Below, one piece after another: positions 1 through 5,206 of a DNA stretch of 5,230 nucleotides. The notes under the pieces are model-generated. The model made no database searches. It was not told where the DNA came from and saw nothing but the letters and a program-made list of their open reading frames with translations. Numbering within the stretch: position 1 is the first letter of the stretch; each line of letters begins with the position of its first letter. The stretch lies in contig DATKWV010000031.1 of assembly GCA_035529405.1 (NCBI GenBank), positions 1-5,230 on the forward strand. The letters are read 5' to 3'. This stretch comes from DATKWV01 sp035529405. Its GTDB lineage: Bacteria; Planctomycetota; Phycisphaerae; Sedimentisphaerales; Anaerobacaceae. The position numbers and the translations under genes are program-made.

Positions 1-1876
1 CTGCTGCCGCCGGCATTTCGTCTTTTGTTCTGCGGTAAAGTATGAACACCTCATCGGCACCGAGTCTGACAGCGCTGCGGGCTGAATCGACAGCGGTAAA
101 GCCGCCGCCGATTACAGCAACACGCCGGCCAACAGAAGGCTCTTTGCCTGTTTGGATGTCCCTTAGAAAATCGACAGCGGTTATACTGCCGGCCAAACCG
201 GCGCCCTTAATATCAGGGCCCTGACCTTTCCAGGCGCCTACAGCCACAAATATCGCGTCAAAACCATCGCGTTTGAGACTTTCAATTGTAAAATCGGTAC
301 CGAGTCTGGTACCGGTCTTGAATTTCACGCCGAGGCTTTTGATAATTTCAATTTCTTTTTCAAGCACAGCAGGATTCAATCTGTAACCGGGTATGGCATA
401 GGTGAGCATTCCGCCGGGTTTTTGTTCGGCCTCAAATACCCTCACGCTGTAGCCTGCGCGAATAAGGTCATAAGCGCAGGCAAGACCCGCTGGGCCGGAA
501 CCAACTACGGCGATTTTTTGTTTTCTGCTTTTGGTCTTGCTGGCAAGCAGTGACGGCTTCCAGCCTTTTTGCCGGGCCATTTCGAGGACAAAACGTTTGA
601 TTTCACGAATCATAACGGGCTGGTCTTTCAGTGCCCTCGTACACTCAGCCTCGCAAGGCCGGTCACATATAGCAGCACAGATACTCTGCAGCGGCGACCG
701 TGACATTATGAGCTGATAGGCCTGTTCAAACTCTTCCTCAGCAACCTTTCGGACGAAACCCTGGGCCGGTACGGAATTCGGACAGGTGTATGTACACGGG
801 GCAACAAGATTGGCCTCTTTAATGACGGCATTGCCTTCGTAAATTGTCAGCTCGGGCGCAGAAGTAATTGCCGGCACGAGGATGTCCCGCATATCGCGTA
901 TGGTTTTATATCCCTTTTCATTCATGTACTGCCTGAAGCCGTGTATGAATTCGCCCATAAAGCCGAAGCCCGATACGAGTGTTGCCGTACAAAGCCCCAC
1001 AATGTCGGCGCCGCACATGATTATCTCCACCGCGTCCTGCCAGGTAATTACGCCGCCGGTAGCGGTAAGAACGGCATCGGGGCCGCACTCTTTTCTCATT
1101 TCATACACATCACGCAGTGCAAGGGGTTTCAGCCACGGCCCATTCATACAGGCCATACCAACTTCCTGCTGCAGGTAGTACATAGACTTTGTGGGGTTGT
1201 CCAAATCAATCGGAGGAACGCCTACACGGTTGGCGTTGCCGCCGCAGGCGTCGGCACCGGCTTCCAGCGCAATTCTTGCAACCTCTGCCTGGTGCGCACC
1301 TTCGGGAGTAATCTTGACAAAAAGCGGAATGGTTGTTTCCTGCCGCACCGCCTTGACAATAGCGGCAATGGCCTGCTCGTTCTGGCCCAGACTTGCGCCG
1401 GTCCTGGGGCCTTGCGTGGGCTGCTTTGACGTCAACTCGACATTGTACGACATATTCGGGCAGCACATGTTCAGCTCGTTTATGTGTACGCCTGCCTGCT
1501 CGCATTTTCTGGCCATATTGACCCAGCCCTCGATGCCTTTGTCGCCGGCGTAGGTGATGTTGGACATAAGCACAAGGTTCTTTGCGTGTTTTCGGCCCTG
1601 CTCAATAAGCCGCAGAAGTTCGTCGAGCAGCAGGCGCTTTTCAGCGGTGAACGTAAGGAAATTCTTTTGCGGATAGTAACCATAACGGGGACGTCTGTTG
1701 ATATAGGGGACGGGGTCGATGGTAAGCTTCAGTGATGCGCCGCCCCAGCCTGTGGCGTCCGCTCGCTGGAGCTGTTCGATTGTCATTGTGGTGGGGCCGC
1801 TTGAAACGTAAAAGGGATTGCGAAATTTTACGCCCGCGACGGTAACAGGTATATCAAAATCGGTATATTTGGGCAT
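1..1876 (-). CDS. PreA-PreT type fusion: FMN dihydropyrimidine/dihydroorotate dehydrogenase-like barrel + Fe-S + FAD/NAD(P) oxidoreductase, C-terminus off the window
   Basis: Open for 625 codons without a stop, so the C-terminus lies beyond position 1. Residues 1-322 form a class-1 dihydroorotate dehydrogenase-type FMN barrel: K50, the catalytic-cysteine motif N136-M-C-C139-P-N, K188 in FVKIT, and the phosphate-binding TATGG at 271-275. Residues 361-412 carry six cysteines (C-x3-CP, then C-x3-C-x3-C-x3-C), the pattern of the Fe-S domain preceding GltD-like flavoproteins. From 455 comes the FAD motif GSGPAG (459-464) with PGG (487-489), then the NAD(P) motif GGGFTAVD (590-597) and YRRTKDEMPA (614-623). 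By family knowledge, electrons would pass NAD(P)H-FAD-FeS-FMN-substrate, in the cytoplasm. Eukaryotic dihydropyrimidine dehydrogenase has the halves in the opposite order; E. coli PreA and PreT are separate. The gene starts 2 bp after the upstream stop, with only a weak, distant AAAAGG, suggesting coupled translation. Domain identity is firm; the substrate is not known. Confidence 0.9.
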   Translation of the reverse strand, partial: MPKYTDFDIPVTVAGVKFRNPFYVSSGPTTMTIEQLQRADATGWGGASLKLTIDPVPYINRRPRYGYYPQKNFLTFTAEKRLLLDELLRLIEQGRKHAKNLVLMSNITYAGDKGIEGWVNMARKCEQAGVHINELNMCCPNMSYNVELTSKQPTQGPRTGASLGQNEQAIAAIVKAVRQETTIPLFVKITPEGAHQAEVARIALEAGADACGGNANRVGVPPIDLDNPTKSMYYLQQEVGMACMNGPWLKPLALRDVYEMRKECGPDAVLTATGGVITWQDAVEIIMCGADIVGLCTATLVSGFGFMGEFIHGFRQYMNEKGYKTIRDMRDILVPAITSAPELTIYEGNAVIKEANLVAPCTYTCPNSVPAQGFVRKVAEEEFEQAYQLIMSRSPLQSICAAICDRPCEAECTRALKDQPVMIREIKRFVLEMARQKGWKPSLLASKTKSRKQKIAVVGSGPAGLACAYDLIRAGYSVRVFEAEQKPGGMLTYAIPGYRLNPAVLEKEIEIIKSLGVKFKTGTRLGTDFTIESLKRDGFDAIFVAVGAWKGQGPDIKGAGLAGSITAVDFLRDIQTGKEPSVGRRVAVIGGGFTAVDSARSAVRLGADEVFILYRRTKDEMPAAA

Positions 1877-1878
1877 AA

Positions 1879-2937
1879 TTACCACGAGCCTTTTATCGTT
1901 TTTCCCTGCCTGCTTGACTGATACATAGCGTCTATGATCTCCAGGCAGGCCAGACCAAGATGCCCGCCGGCACCGTACAAAGGTTCGGTATCGTTTATTA
2001 TGCAGTCTATAACGTACTGAATTTCTTTTACGTACCCGAGATTATAGAACTCATCGACAGCAGGTTTTGTCCAGCCTAAGGTATTGTCTGTTTTTTCAAT
2101 GCAGTATGAGTATCCGCCCCTGCTGTAAACATTAAGGTTCGAGCCGAAGGTCAGGTCAGCGGTTATTCTGCCTTGGGTACCGTAGATTTCGACCTTATCA
2201 TCCATTCCGCCGACAGTTATGTAGTTGCCTTCAACAAAGGCGTGCTGGCCGGACGCAAATTTCATTATTCCGACCGACCAGTCTTCGCCGGTGTTTTCCT
2301 TGTGCACGTAGTTTTTCTCGGCTCCGTCATTGACCTTGCCGATTACCTCAACGACCTTGTTTCGGCCGCTGTCGCTTAAAAGATGCAGCACCCAGCCGAT
2401 GGGGTGAATAGCCAGGTGAATCAGGCAGCCGCCGCCGCAATACTTTTTGTTTTTGGCAAACGGACTGTGCGTACCGTTGTGCGTTTCTTTGGCCTTAACG
2501 TATAGAATGTCGCCGATGGCGCCTTCTTTGATAACATCGATTAGCTTTATCAGCGACGGTGCAAAGCACCAGTCCTCGCCGTAGAAAAGCTTCACGCCGT
2601 GCTCTTGACATACCTGCAGCATCTCCTGGCCGTCAGCGATAGTGGTGGCCAGCGGCTTTTCGCAAAGCACGTGTTTGCCGGCCTTCGCGGCTGCAATAAC
2701 TACGTCGTGATGCAGGAAATTGGGCACGCATACCGAGACAAGGTCGATGTCATCACGTTCGAGCATTCGAGTGTAATCTTCGTAAGTATCCGGTATGTTC
2801 CACTTTGCCGAGATTTCCCTGAGGTTGTCGATTGCCGCTACGGCTGTGATTTGGGCCCGCGGGTCTCTGCTGTACGAGTCGCAGTGAAAATCAGCGGCGA
2901 ATTTCGAACCTACGATACCAACTCTGACTTTATCCAT
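1879..2937 (-). CDS. Gfo/Idh/MocA family NAD(P)-dependent oxidoreductase
   Basis: A complete 352-residue protein, normal length for the family. Residues 1-120 form the Rossmann domain, with a G-x-x-G dinucleotide-binding turn (VGIVGS, 6-11) and the hallmark CEKPLA at 92-97, where K94 is the expected catalytic lysine. The C-terminal alpha/beta domain includes GGG at 168-170 and the active-site helix LIHLAIHPIGW (172-182). Members usually oxidise or reduce a hydroxyl of a sugar, inositol or related polyol with NAD(P). The Asp commonly found four residues before the active-site His is replaced by H174, while H178 is kept, so substrate and mechanism may differ from inositol dehydrogenase. The start is supported by a strong GGAAGGG at 2950-2944, six bases upstream. 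It is first in a two-gene or longer operon with the flavoprotein fusion. The exact substrate cannot be read from sequence. Confidence 0.95.
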   Translation of the reverse strand: MDKVRVGIVGSKFAADFHCDSYSRDPRAQITAVAAIDNLREISAKWNIPDTYEDYTRMLERDDIDLVSVCVPNFLHHDVVIAAAKAGKHVLCEKPLATTIADGQEMLQVCQEHGVKLFYGEDWCFAPSLIKLIDVIKEGAIGDILYVKAKETHNGTHSPFAKNKKYCGGGCLIHLAIHPIGWVLHLLSDSGRNKVVEVIGKVNDGAEKNYVHKENTGEDWSVGIMKFASGQHAFVEGNYITVGGMDDKVEIYGTQGRITADLTFGSNLNVYSRGGYSYCIEKTDNTLGWTKPAVDEFYNLGYVKEIQYVIDCIINDTEPLYGAGGHLGLACLEIIDAMYQSSRQGKTIKGSW

Positions 2938-2943
2938 AGATTA

Positions 2944-2950
2944 CCCTTCC
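2944..2950 (-). promoter_or_regulatory. Ribosome binding site of the Gfo/Idh/MocA gene
   Basis: GGAAGGG on the minus strand, six bases before the ATG at 2937. It fixes the start of the first operon gene and contrasts with the poor site before the second gene, which probably depends on coupling. Confidence 0.8.
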
Positions 2951-2984
2951 GTATATTATCAAAGGCTCTTAATGCAGAACGATT

Positions 2985-3013
2985 ATTATAAGCACGGGCG
3001 GCATTTATGTCAA
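2985..3013 (-). promoter_or_regulatory. Consensus sigma70-type promoter for the minus-strand redox operon
   Basis: Read on the minus strand, a perfect -35 TTGACA (3013-3008) and a perfect -10 TATAAT (2990-2985) are separated by exactly 17 bp. Transcription would start near 2978, giving a leader of about 40 bases that ends in the GGAAGGG ribosome binding site of the Gfo/Idh/MocA gene. A 12/12 match with optimal spacing predicts strong basal expression, although a repressor site cannot be excluded. Confidence 0.85.
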
Positions 3014-3080
3014 CCAACGCCTGTAATATGACCAAAAACGGCCCACGACCGGCCCAAGGACAACTAACGCATATTCATAG

Positions 3081-3136
3081 TTCTGGATTCTGTCTTCTGT
3101 CCTCTGTATTCTGATTTCAGACTTCTGTCTTCCGTT
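3081..3136. repeat. Tandem heptamer array, eight units of consensus TTCTGTC
   Basis: Eight contiguous 7-base units: TTCTGGA, TTCTGTC, TTCTGTC, CTCTGTA, TTCTGAT, TTCAGAC, TTCTGTC, TTCCGTT. Three are identical and the rest differ at one to three positions. One strand is pyrimidine-rich; read on the other it gives an in-frame string rich in R, Q, E and K, a usual source of spurious annotated peptides. The array lies between the divergent -35 boxes at 3013-3008 and 3144-3149. Degenerate heptamer arrays occur as dispersed intergenic repeats in some bacteria, cyanobacterial STRRs being the well-known case. Copies elsewhere in this genome are likely but cannot be seen here. Confidence 0.85.
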
Positions 3137-3143
3137 TTTTATG

Positions 3144-3172
3144 TTGACATTGTGTCTGTGGCGGCCTAAATT
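3144..3172 (+). promoter_or_regulatory. Candidate promoter P1 for the DUF2971 gene
   Basis: A perfect -35 TTGACA (3144-3149) is followed by a 17-bp spacer and a 4/6 -10 TAAATT (3167-3172). Its GTTGACAT (3143-3150) is an exact inverted copy of ATGTCAAC at 3007-3014, the -35 area of the divergent operon promoter. Expected start near 3179, giving a leader of about 130 bases. Confidence 0.45.
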
Positions 3173-3199
3173 GATGGCAAAAAGTGTTGGATATATAGT
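3171..3199 (+). promoter_or_regulatory. Candidate promoter P2 for the DUF2971 gene
   Basis: TTGATG (3171-3176, 4/6) and TATAGT (3194-3199, 5/6) are separated by 17 bp. The start would be near 3206, with a leader of about 100 bases. P1 and P2 overlap by two bases (3171-3172); sequence alone does not say which is used. Confidence 0.4.
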
Positions 3200-3243
3200 T
3201 ATGCCAAATAGCACGAGATGCCCAACGAGAAGAAAACGCAGCA

Positions 3244-3306
3244 ATGCCATGTGGGTGCAAGGGTTTGGGCTCCCTTGCCGAGCCGTGCCGTTATACGAAA
3301 GGCTGA
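3244..3306 (+). CDS. Possible 20-codon upstream ORF / leader peptide before the DUF2971 gene
   Basis: A short ORF encodes MPCGCKGLGSLAEPCRYTKG and stops with TGA at 3304-3306, one base before the ATG at 3308 (TGAAATG). It spans both leader hairpins, and its last codons contain the AAAGG ribosome binding site of the next gene. Ribosomes translating it would therefore affect access to that start. Its own Shine-Dalgarno is weak (GAGAAG, roughly 13 bases upstream), and an ORF this short occurs often by chance. It resembles no known leader peptide. Real translation is quite uncertain. Confidence 0.2.
   Translation: MPCGCKGLGSLAEPCRYTKG
3257..3284 (+). promoter_or_regulatory. Two mutually exclusive hairpins in the DUF2971 leader
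   Basis: GCAAGGG (3257-3263) can pair with CCCTTGC (3272-3278) around an 8-base loop. Alternatively GGCTC (3268-3272) can pair with GAGCC (3280-3284) around a 7-base loop. The partners overlap, so only one can form at a time. No U-tract follows, so neither is an intrinsic terminator. The arrangement could equally be a remnant of a palindromic intergenic repeat. Confidence 0.35.
3298..3302 (+). promoter_or_regulatory. Ribosome binding site that decides the DUF2971 start
   Basis: AAAGG at 3298-3302 sits five bases before the ATG at 3308. The in-frame ATG 90 bases upstream (3218) has no comparable site and would add 30 residues upstream of the family's conserved N-terminal WRYMD block. Confidence 0.6.
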
Positions 3307-3307
3307 A

Positions 3308-4012
3308 ATGACAACATGCCTTTGGAGATACATGGATCTTGCAAAGTTCGTCCATCTTATTAAGACTAAGACTTTGCATTTCACAAGGATTGACAAGTTC
3401 AAGGATCGATTCGAAGGGTCTTACCCCGTGGAGAATCTCAAGGATTGGGAGCACGGATGTCCGGACGTTGGTGATTTCAAGTACTATAGGAAATTTGCAT
3501 GTGTGTCGTGCTGGTATGAGTCGAAACACGAATCTGCTCTAATGTGGGAAATATACGGGAAAGACAATCAAGGTATAGTTATATGTTCCACAAAGGAAAA
3601 GCTTAAAGATAGTCTCGATAATGACGAACTCCATTTTAAAGAAGTCAAATATATAGACTTCCTAAGGGAAAAGGCGGACATCTCCATTCCTTACGAGGCC
3701 TTTTTATTCAAGCGAATTGAGTTCAAGAGCGAACATGAATTCCGTGTGGCGCTCTTCAAAGTGCCGAAAAGCGAAGGTTTTGAAAACGGCTTTCCCAGAT
3801 TGGGCTCGCCCGAAAAGCAAGAGGGCTATCCGGAGACCGGGGTAGATGTTCCCGTCGATACCCAGTTGCTGATAGAGAAAATCGTCTTGTCCCCTTATTC
3901 AAAGAGATGGTATAGGAATGTAATCCAAGATATCCTGTCACATTACAACCTGACGAACTTAACACTTTTAGATTCTGAACTGGGTGTAGACCCAATATAT
4001 CCAAAAGGATGA
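3308..4012 (+). CDS. DUF2971 family protein, function unknown
   Basis: A 234-residue protein that I recognise as DUF2971 from its block order: WRYMD near the N-terminus (6-10), D29-KFKDRFEG (29-37), the cysteine/tryptophan segment SCWYES (67-72), E-SALMWEIYG (75-84), GIVI (89-92), and the later K-R-I-E-F-x-x-E-H-E-F-R block (135-146). No signal peptide or membrane segment is visible, so it is probably cytosolic. The biochemical role is not known to me; the conserved acidic, Trp and Arg residues would be compatible with an enzyme, but that is speculation. The start at 3308 is preferred over 3218 because AAAGG lies five bases upstream and the family block begins right after it. Codons look more A/T-rich than in the minus-strand operon. 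It has its own promoters and a long structured leader, and is 209 bases from the next gene, so it is probably its own transcription unit. Confidence 0.85.
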   Translation: MTTCLWRYMDLAKFVHLIKTKTLHFTRIDKFKDRFEGSYPVENLKDWEHGCPDVGDFKYYRKFACVSCWYESKHESALMWEIYGKDNQGIVICSTKEKLKDSLDNDELHFKEVKYIDFLREKADISIPYEAFLFKRIEFKSEHEFRVALFKVPKSEGFENGFPRLGSPEKQEGYPETGVDVPVDTQLLIEKIVLSPYSKRWYRNVIQDILSHYNLTNLTLLDSELGVDPIYPKG

Positions 4013-4132
4013 GCTGATAAAACAGGTCCGTTGGATGTGTCTTGTGGAATTCATGGCGCTTTAGCGGGTAAATGAGGGCTTGTTCAGCAAGGTACTATCA
4101 ATTTCCCCAGTTATGCTCCTGCCAAAATTGGT

Positions 4133-4160
4133 TTGCTGTCTTACGCCGAATACTTATAAT
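4133..4160 (+). promoter_or_regulatory. Candidate promoter for the MNT-HEPN gene
   Basis: A perfect -10 TATAAT (4155-4160) is preceded by a weak -35 TTGCTG (4133-4138, 3/6) at 16-bp spacing. Transcription would start near 4167, leaving a leader of about 55 bases before the ATG at 4222. The -10 is convincing; the -35 is not, so activation or weak expression is possible. Confidence 0.5.
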
Positions 4161-4162
4161 CA

Positions 4163-4192
4163 CCGCTGTCGGTACCAATGTAAGCATAGCGG
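4163..4192 (+). promoter_or_regulatory. Possible 5'-leader hairpin of the MNT-HEPN mRNA
   Basis: CCGCTGT (4163-4169) can pair with ATAGCGG (4186-4192) through seven pairs, one of them G-U, around a 16-base loop. The stem starts close to the predicted transcription start, and A-rich sequence with AAAGG (4204-4208) follows. It could stabilise the transcript or mask nothing at all; the stem is modest and may be chance. Confidence 0.25.
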
Positions 4193-4221
4193 AAAGAAAA
4201 AATAAAGGTTCGCAGCGTGTA

Positions 4222-5088
4222 ATGAAAAAGTCGCTTTCATATCTGCCCGAACACAAACAAAGCGAGCTAAAGCTCATCGTTGAAAAAATCCGTGAACGCA
4301 TCGAGCCGGAAATGATAATCCTGTATGGCAGCTATGCGCGTGGCGATTACAAAGAACAAAAAGACCTCGCCCTTGACCGCAAGTCCGGCCATGTGTCCGA
4401 TTACGACATCCTCGTTGTAACCGGCGAAAAGAAAACTGCTGACAATGCCAGCTTGTGGCATAATGTTACAGGAAAATGGGAGAAACTGAATCTCTCAACC
4501 CACGTTCGCATAATCGCTCACGATGTTCAATACCTCAACATCCAACTTGCCGAAGGCCAGTATTTCTTTGCCGACATAAAAAAAGAAGGCTGTATGCTAT
4601 ACGATTCCGGCAATTTTAAGCTGGCTCGCAAAAGAAAACTGATACCCGCTGAACAACAACGAATTGCACAAGACTATTTCGATCATTGGTTTGAAAGGGT
4701 TCAGAGTTTTTCTAATGGTTATTTGGATGCAATGAAAAGACGTGATAATAAAAAAGCTGCCTTTGAGCTACATCAAGCAACAGAGGCATCTTACAAAGCG
4801 ATTTTATTAGTTTTCACAGGTTACAATCCTAACGAGCATTATCTTATGATATTAGGCTATATGGCTGGAAAACATGAGCGTGCTTTGCGTGACATTTTCC
4901 CAAGAAAAACCGCCGAGCAAGAGGAACTTTTTAATCTGCTGGACTATGCCTATATTGGCGCAAGATATGACCCCGATTACAAAATCACAAAACAACAACT
5001 GGAATATTTAGCCGAGCGGGTAAAGAACCTGCAGCGGCTGACAAAACGCATCTGCAAGCAAAGAATAGAAAGCTTCGGCCCTGATTGA
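4222..5088 (+). CDS. Fused minimal nucleotidyltransferase (MNT) - HEPN domain protein
   Basis: 288 residues. The N-terminal half is a Pol-beta-type nucleotidyltransferase: G36-SYARG41, then S59-DYDILVV with the metal-binding pair D60 and D62, separated by a longer-than-minimal loop (42-58). Residues about 146-276 form an alpha-helical HEPN domain: AAFELHQATEASYKAILL (179-196), an NEHYLMILG segment (204-212) and ARYDPDYKIT (247-256). In MntA/HepT systems the nucleotidyltransferase AMPylates the HEPN toxin to silence it; here both are one polypeptide. The classical HEPN RNase motif R-x4-6-H is not visible, so RNase activity is doubtful. The start at 4222 is chosen because family members, as I recall them, begin with MKKxLSYLPEHKQ; AAAGG lies 13 bases upstream, a rather long spacing. 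The in-frame ATG at 4072 would add 50 residues unlike the domain and lies upstream of the TATAAT. Cytosolic, with no membrane segment. Physiological role unknown. Confidence 0.88.
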   Translation: MKKSLSYLPEHKQSELKLIVEKIRERIEPEMIILYGSYARGDYKEQKDLALDRKSGHVSDYDILVVTGEKKTADNASLWHNVTGKWEKLNLSTHVRIIAHDVQYLNIQLAEGQYFFADIKKEGCMLYDSGNFKLARKRKLIPAEQQRIAQDYFDHWFERVQSFSNGYLDAMKRRDNKKAAFELHQATEASYKAILLVFTGYNPNEHYLMILGYMAGKHERALRDIFPRKTAEQEELFNLLDYAYIGARYDPDYKITKQQLEYLAERVKNLQRLTKRICKQRIESFGPD

Positions 5089-5122
5089 TAAAAACCCGCA
5101 ATAAAGCACATGCAGAAAAGCC

Positions 5123-5151
5123 TTGCAAAATCAATCCAGACCAATTAGCAT
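5123..5151 (+). promoter_or_regulatory. Weak candidate promoter for the gene starting at 5207
   Basis: TTGCAA (5123-5128, 4/6) and TAGCAT (5146-5151, 4/6) are separated by 17 bp. Both boxes are imperfect, and no clear terminator is visible after the MNT-HEPN stop, so read-through from upstream is equally possible. Confidence 0.2.
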
Positions 5152-5194
5152 CGGTCTTGCGGTACACACAAGTTCTATTACAGGCTTTGATGAT

Positions 5195-5200
5195 AAGGAG
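5195..5200 (+). promoter_or_regulatory. Strong ribosome binding site of the right-edge gene
   Basis: AAGGAG six bases before the ATG at 5207 is the best Shine-Dalgarno on the plus strand of this window. It is the main reason for calling a gene that only begins here. Confidence 0.65.
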
Positions 5201-5206
5201 AGACAA

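Larger units (their letters stand above)
4013..4221 (+). other. Intergenic spacer between the DUF2971 and MNT-HEPN genes
   Basis: The first 120 bases show no convincing gene, terminator or repeat; the inverted repeats seen there have stems of only four base pairs and no U-tract. The last 90 bases hold the candidate promoter, leader hairpin and AAAGG of the MNT-HEPN gene. Confidence 0.6.

Noticed and set aside
294..316. Direct repeat of GGTACCGAGTCTGGTACCGG type, also echoed by GGTACC near 4171
   Set aside because: It lies inside the coding frame (TGTRLGTDF) and is explained by codon choice for a short repeated peptide pattern.
882..1735. Several overlapping ORFs of 83-162 codons on the plus strand, and two on the minus strand in another frame
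   Set aside because: They are out-of-frame shadows of the large minus-strand flavoprotein gene, whose motifs are unmistakable throughout this stretch.
3081..3136. CRISPR array
   Set aside because: Units are contiguous 7-mers with no spacers and no cas genes nearby.
3218..3307. Longer start for the DUF2971 protein at 3218
   Set aside because: The extra 30 residues are encoded by the hairpin-forming leader, have no good Shine-Dalgarno and precede the family's conserved N-terminal block.
3005..3529. A 174-codon minus-strand ORF across the intergenic region and the 5' part of the DUF2971 gene
   Set aside because: It runs antisense to a recognisable DUF2971 domain, reads through the heptamer array (giving a low-complexity R/Q/E/K string) and ends within the -35 region of the operon promoter; it matches no family.
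4001..4100. Intrinsic terminator after the DUF2971 gene
   Set aside because: ATCC/GGAT around 4000, CGCT/AGCG near 4060 and CTTG/CAAG near 4085 form only four-pair stems and no U-tract follows.
4072..4221. Longer start for the MNT-HEPN protein at 4072
   Set aside because: It lies upstream of the TATAAT at 4155-4160, has no ribosome binding site, and the 50 extra residues do not look like part of the nucleotidyltransferase.
4222..5088. Classical two-gene MntA/HepT toxin-antitoxin module
   Set aside because: Both domains are in one uninterrupted reading frame, and no separate antitoxin or toxin gene is present in the window.
5089..5206. Intrinsic terminator or small RNA after the MNT-HEPN gene
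   Set aside because: No stable inverted repeat followed by a T-run could be found in the 118-base gap.
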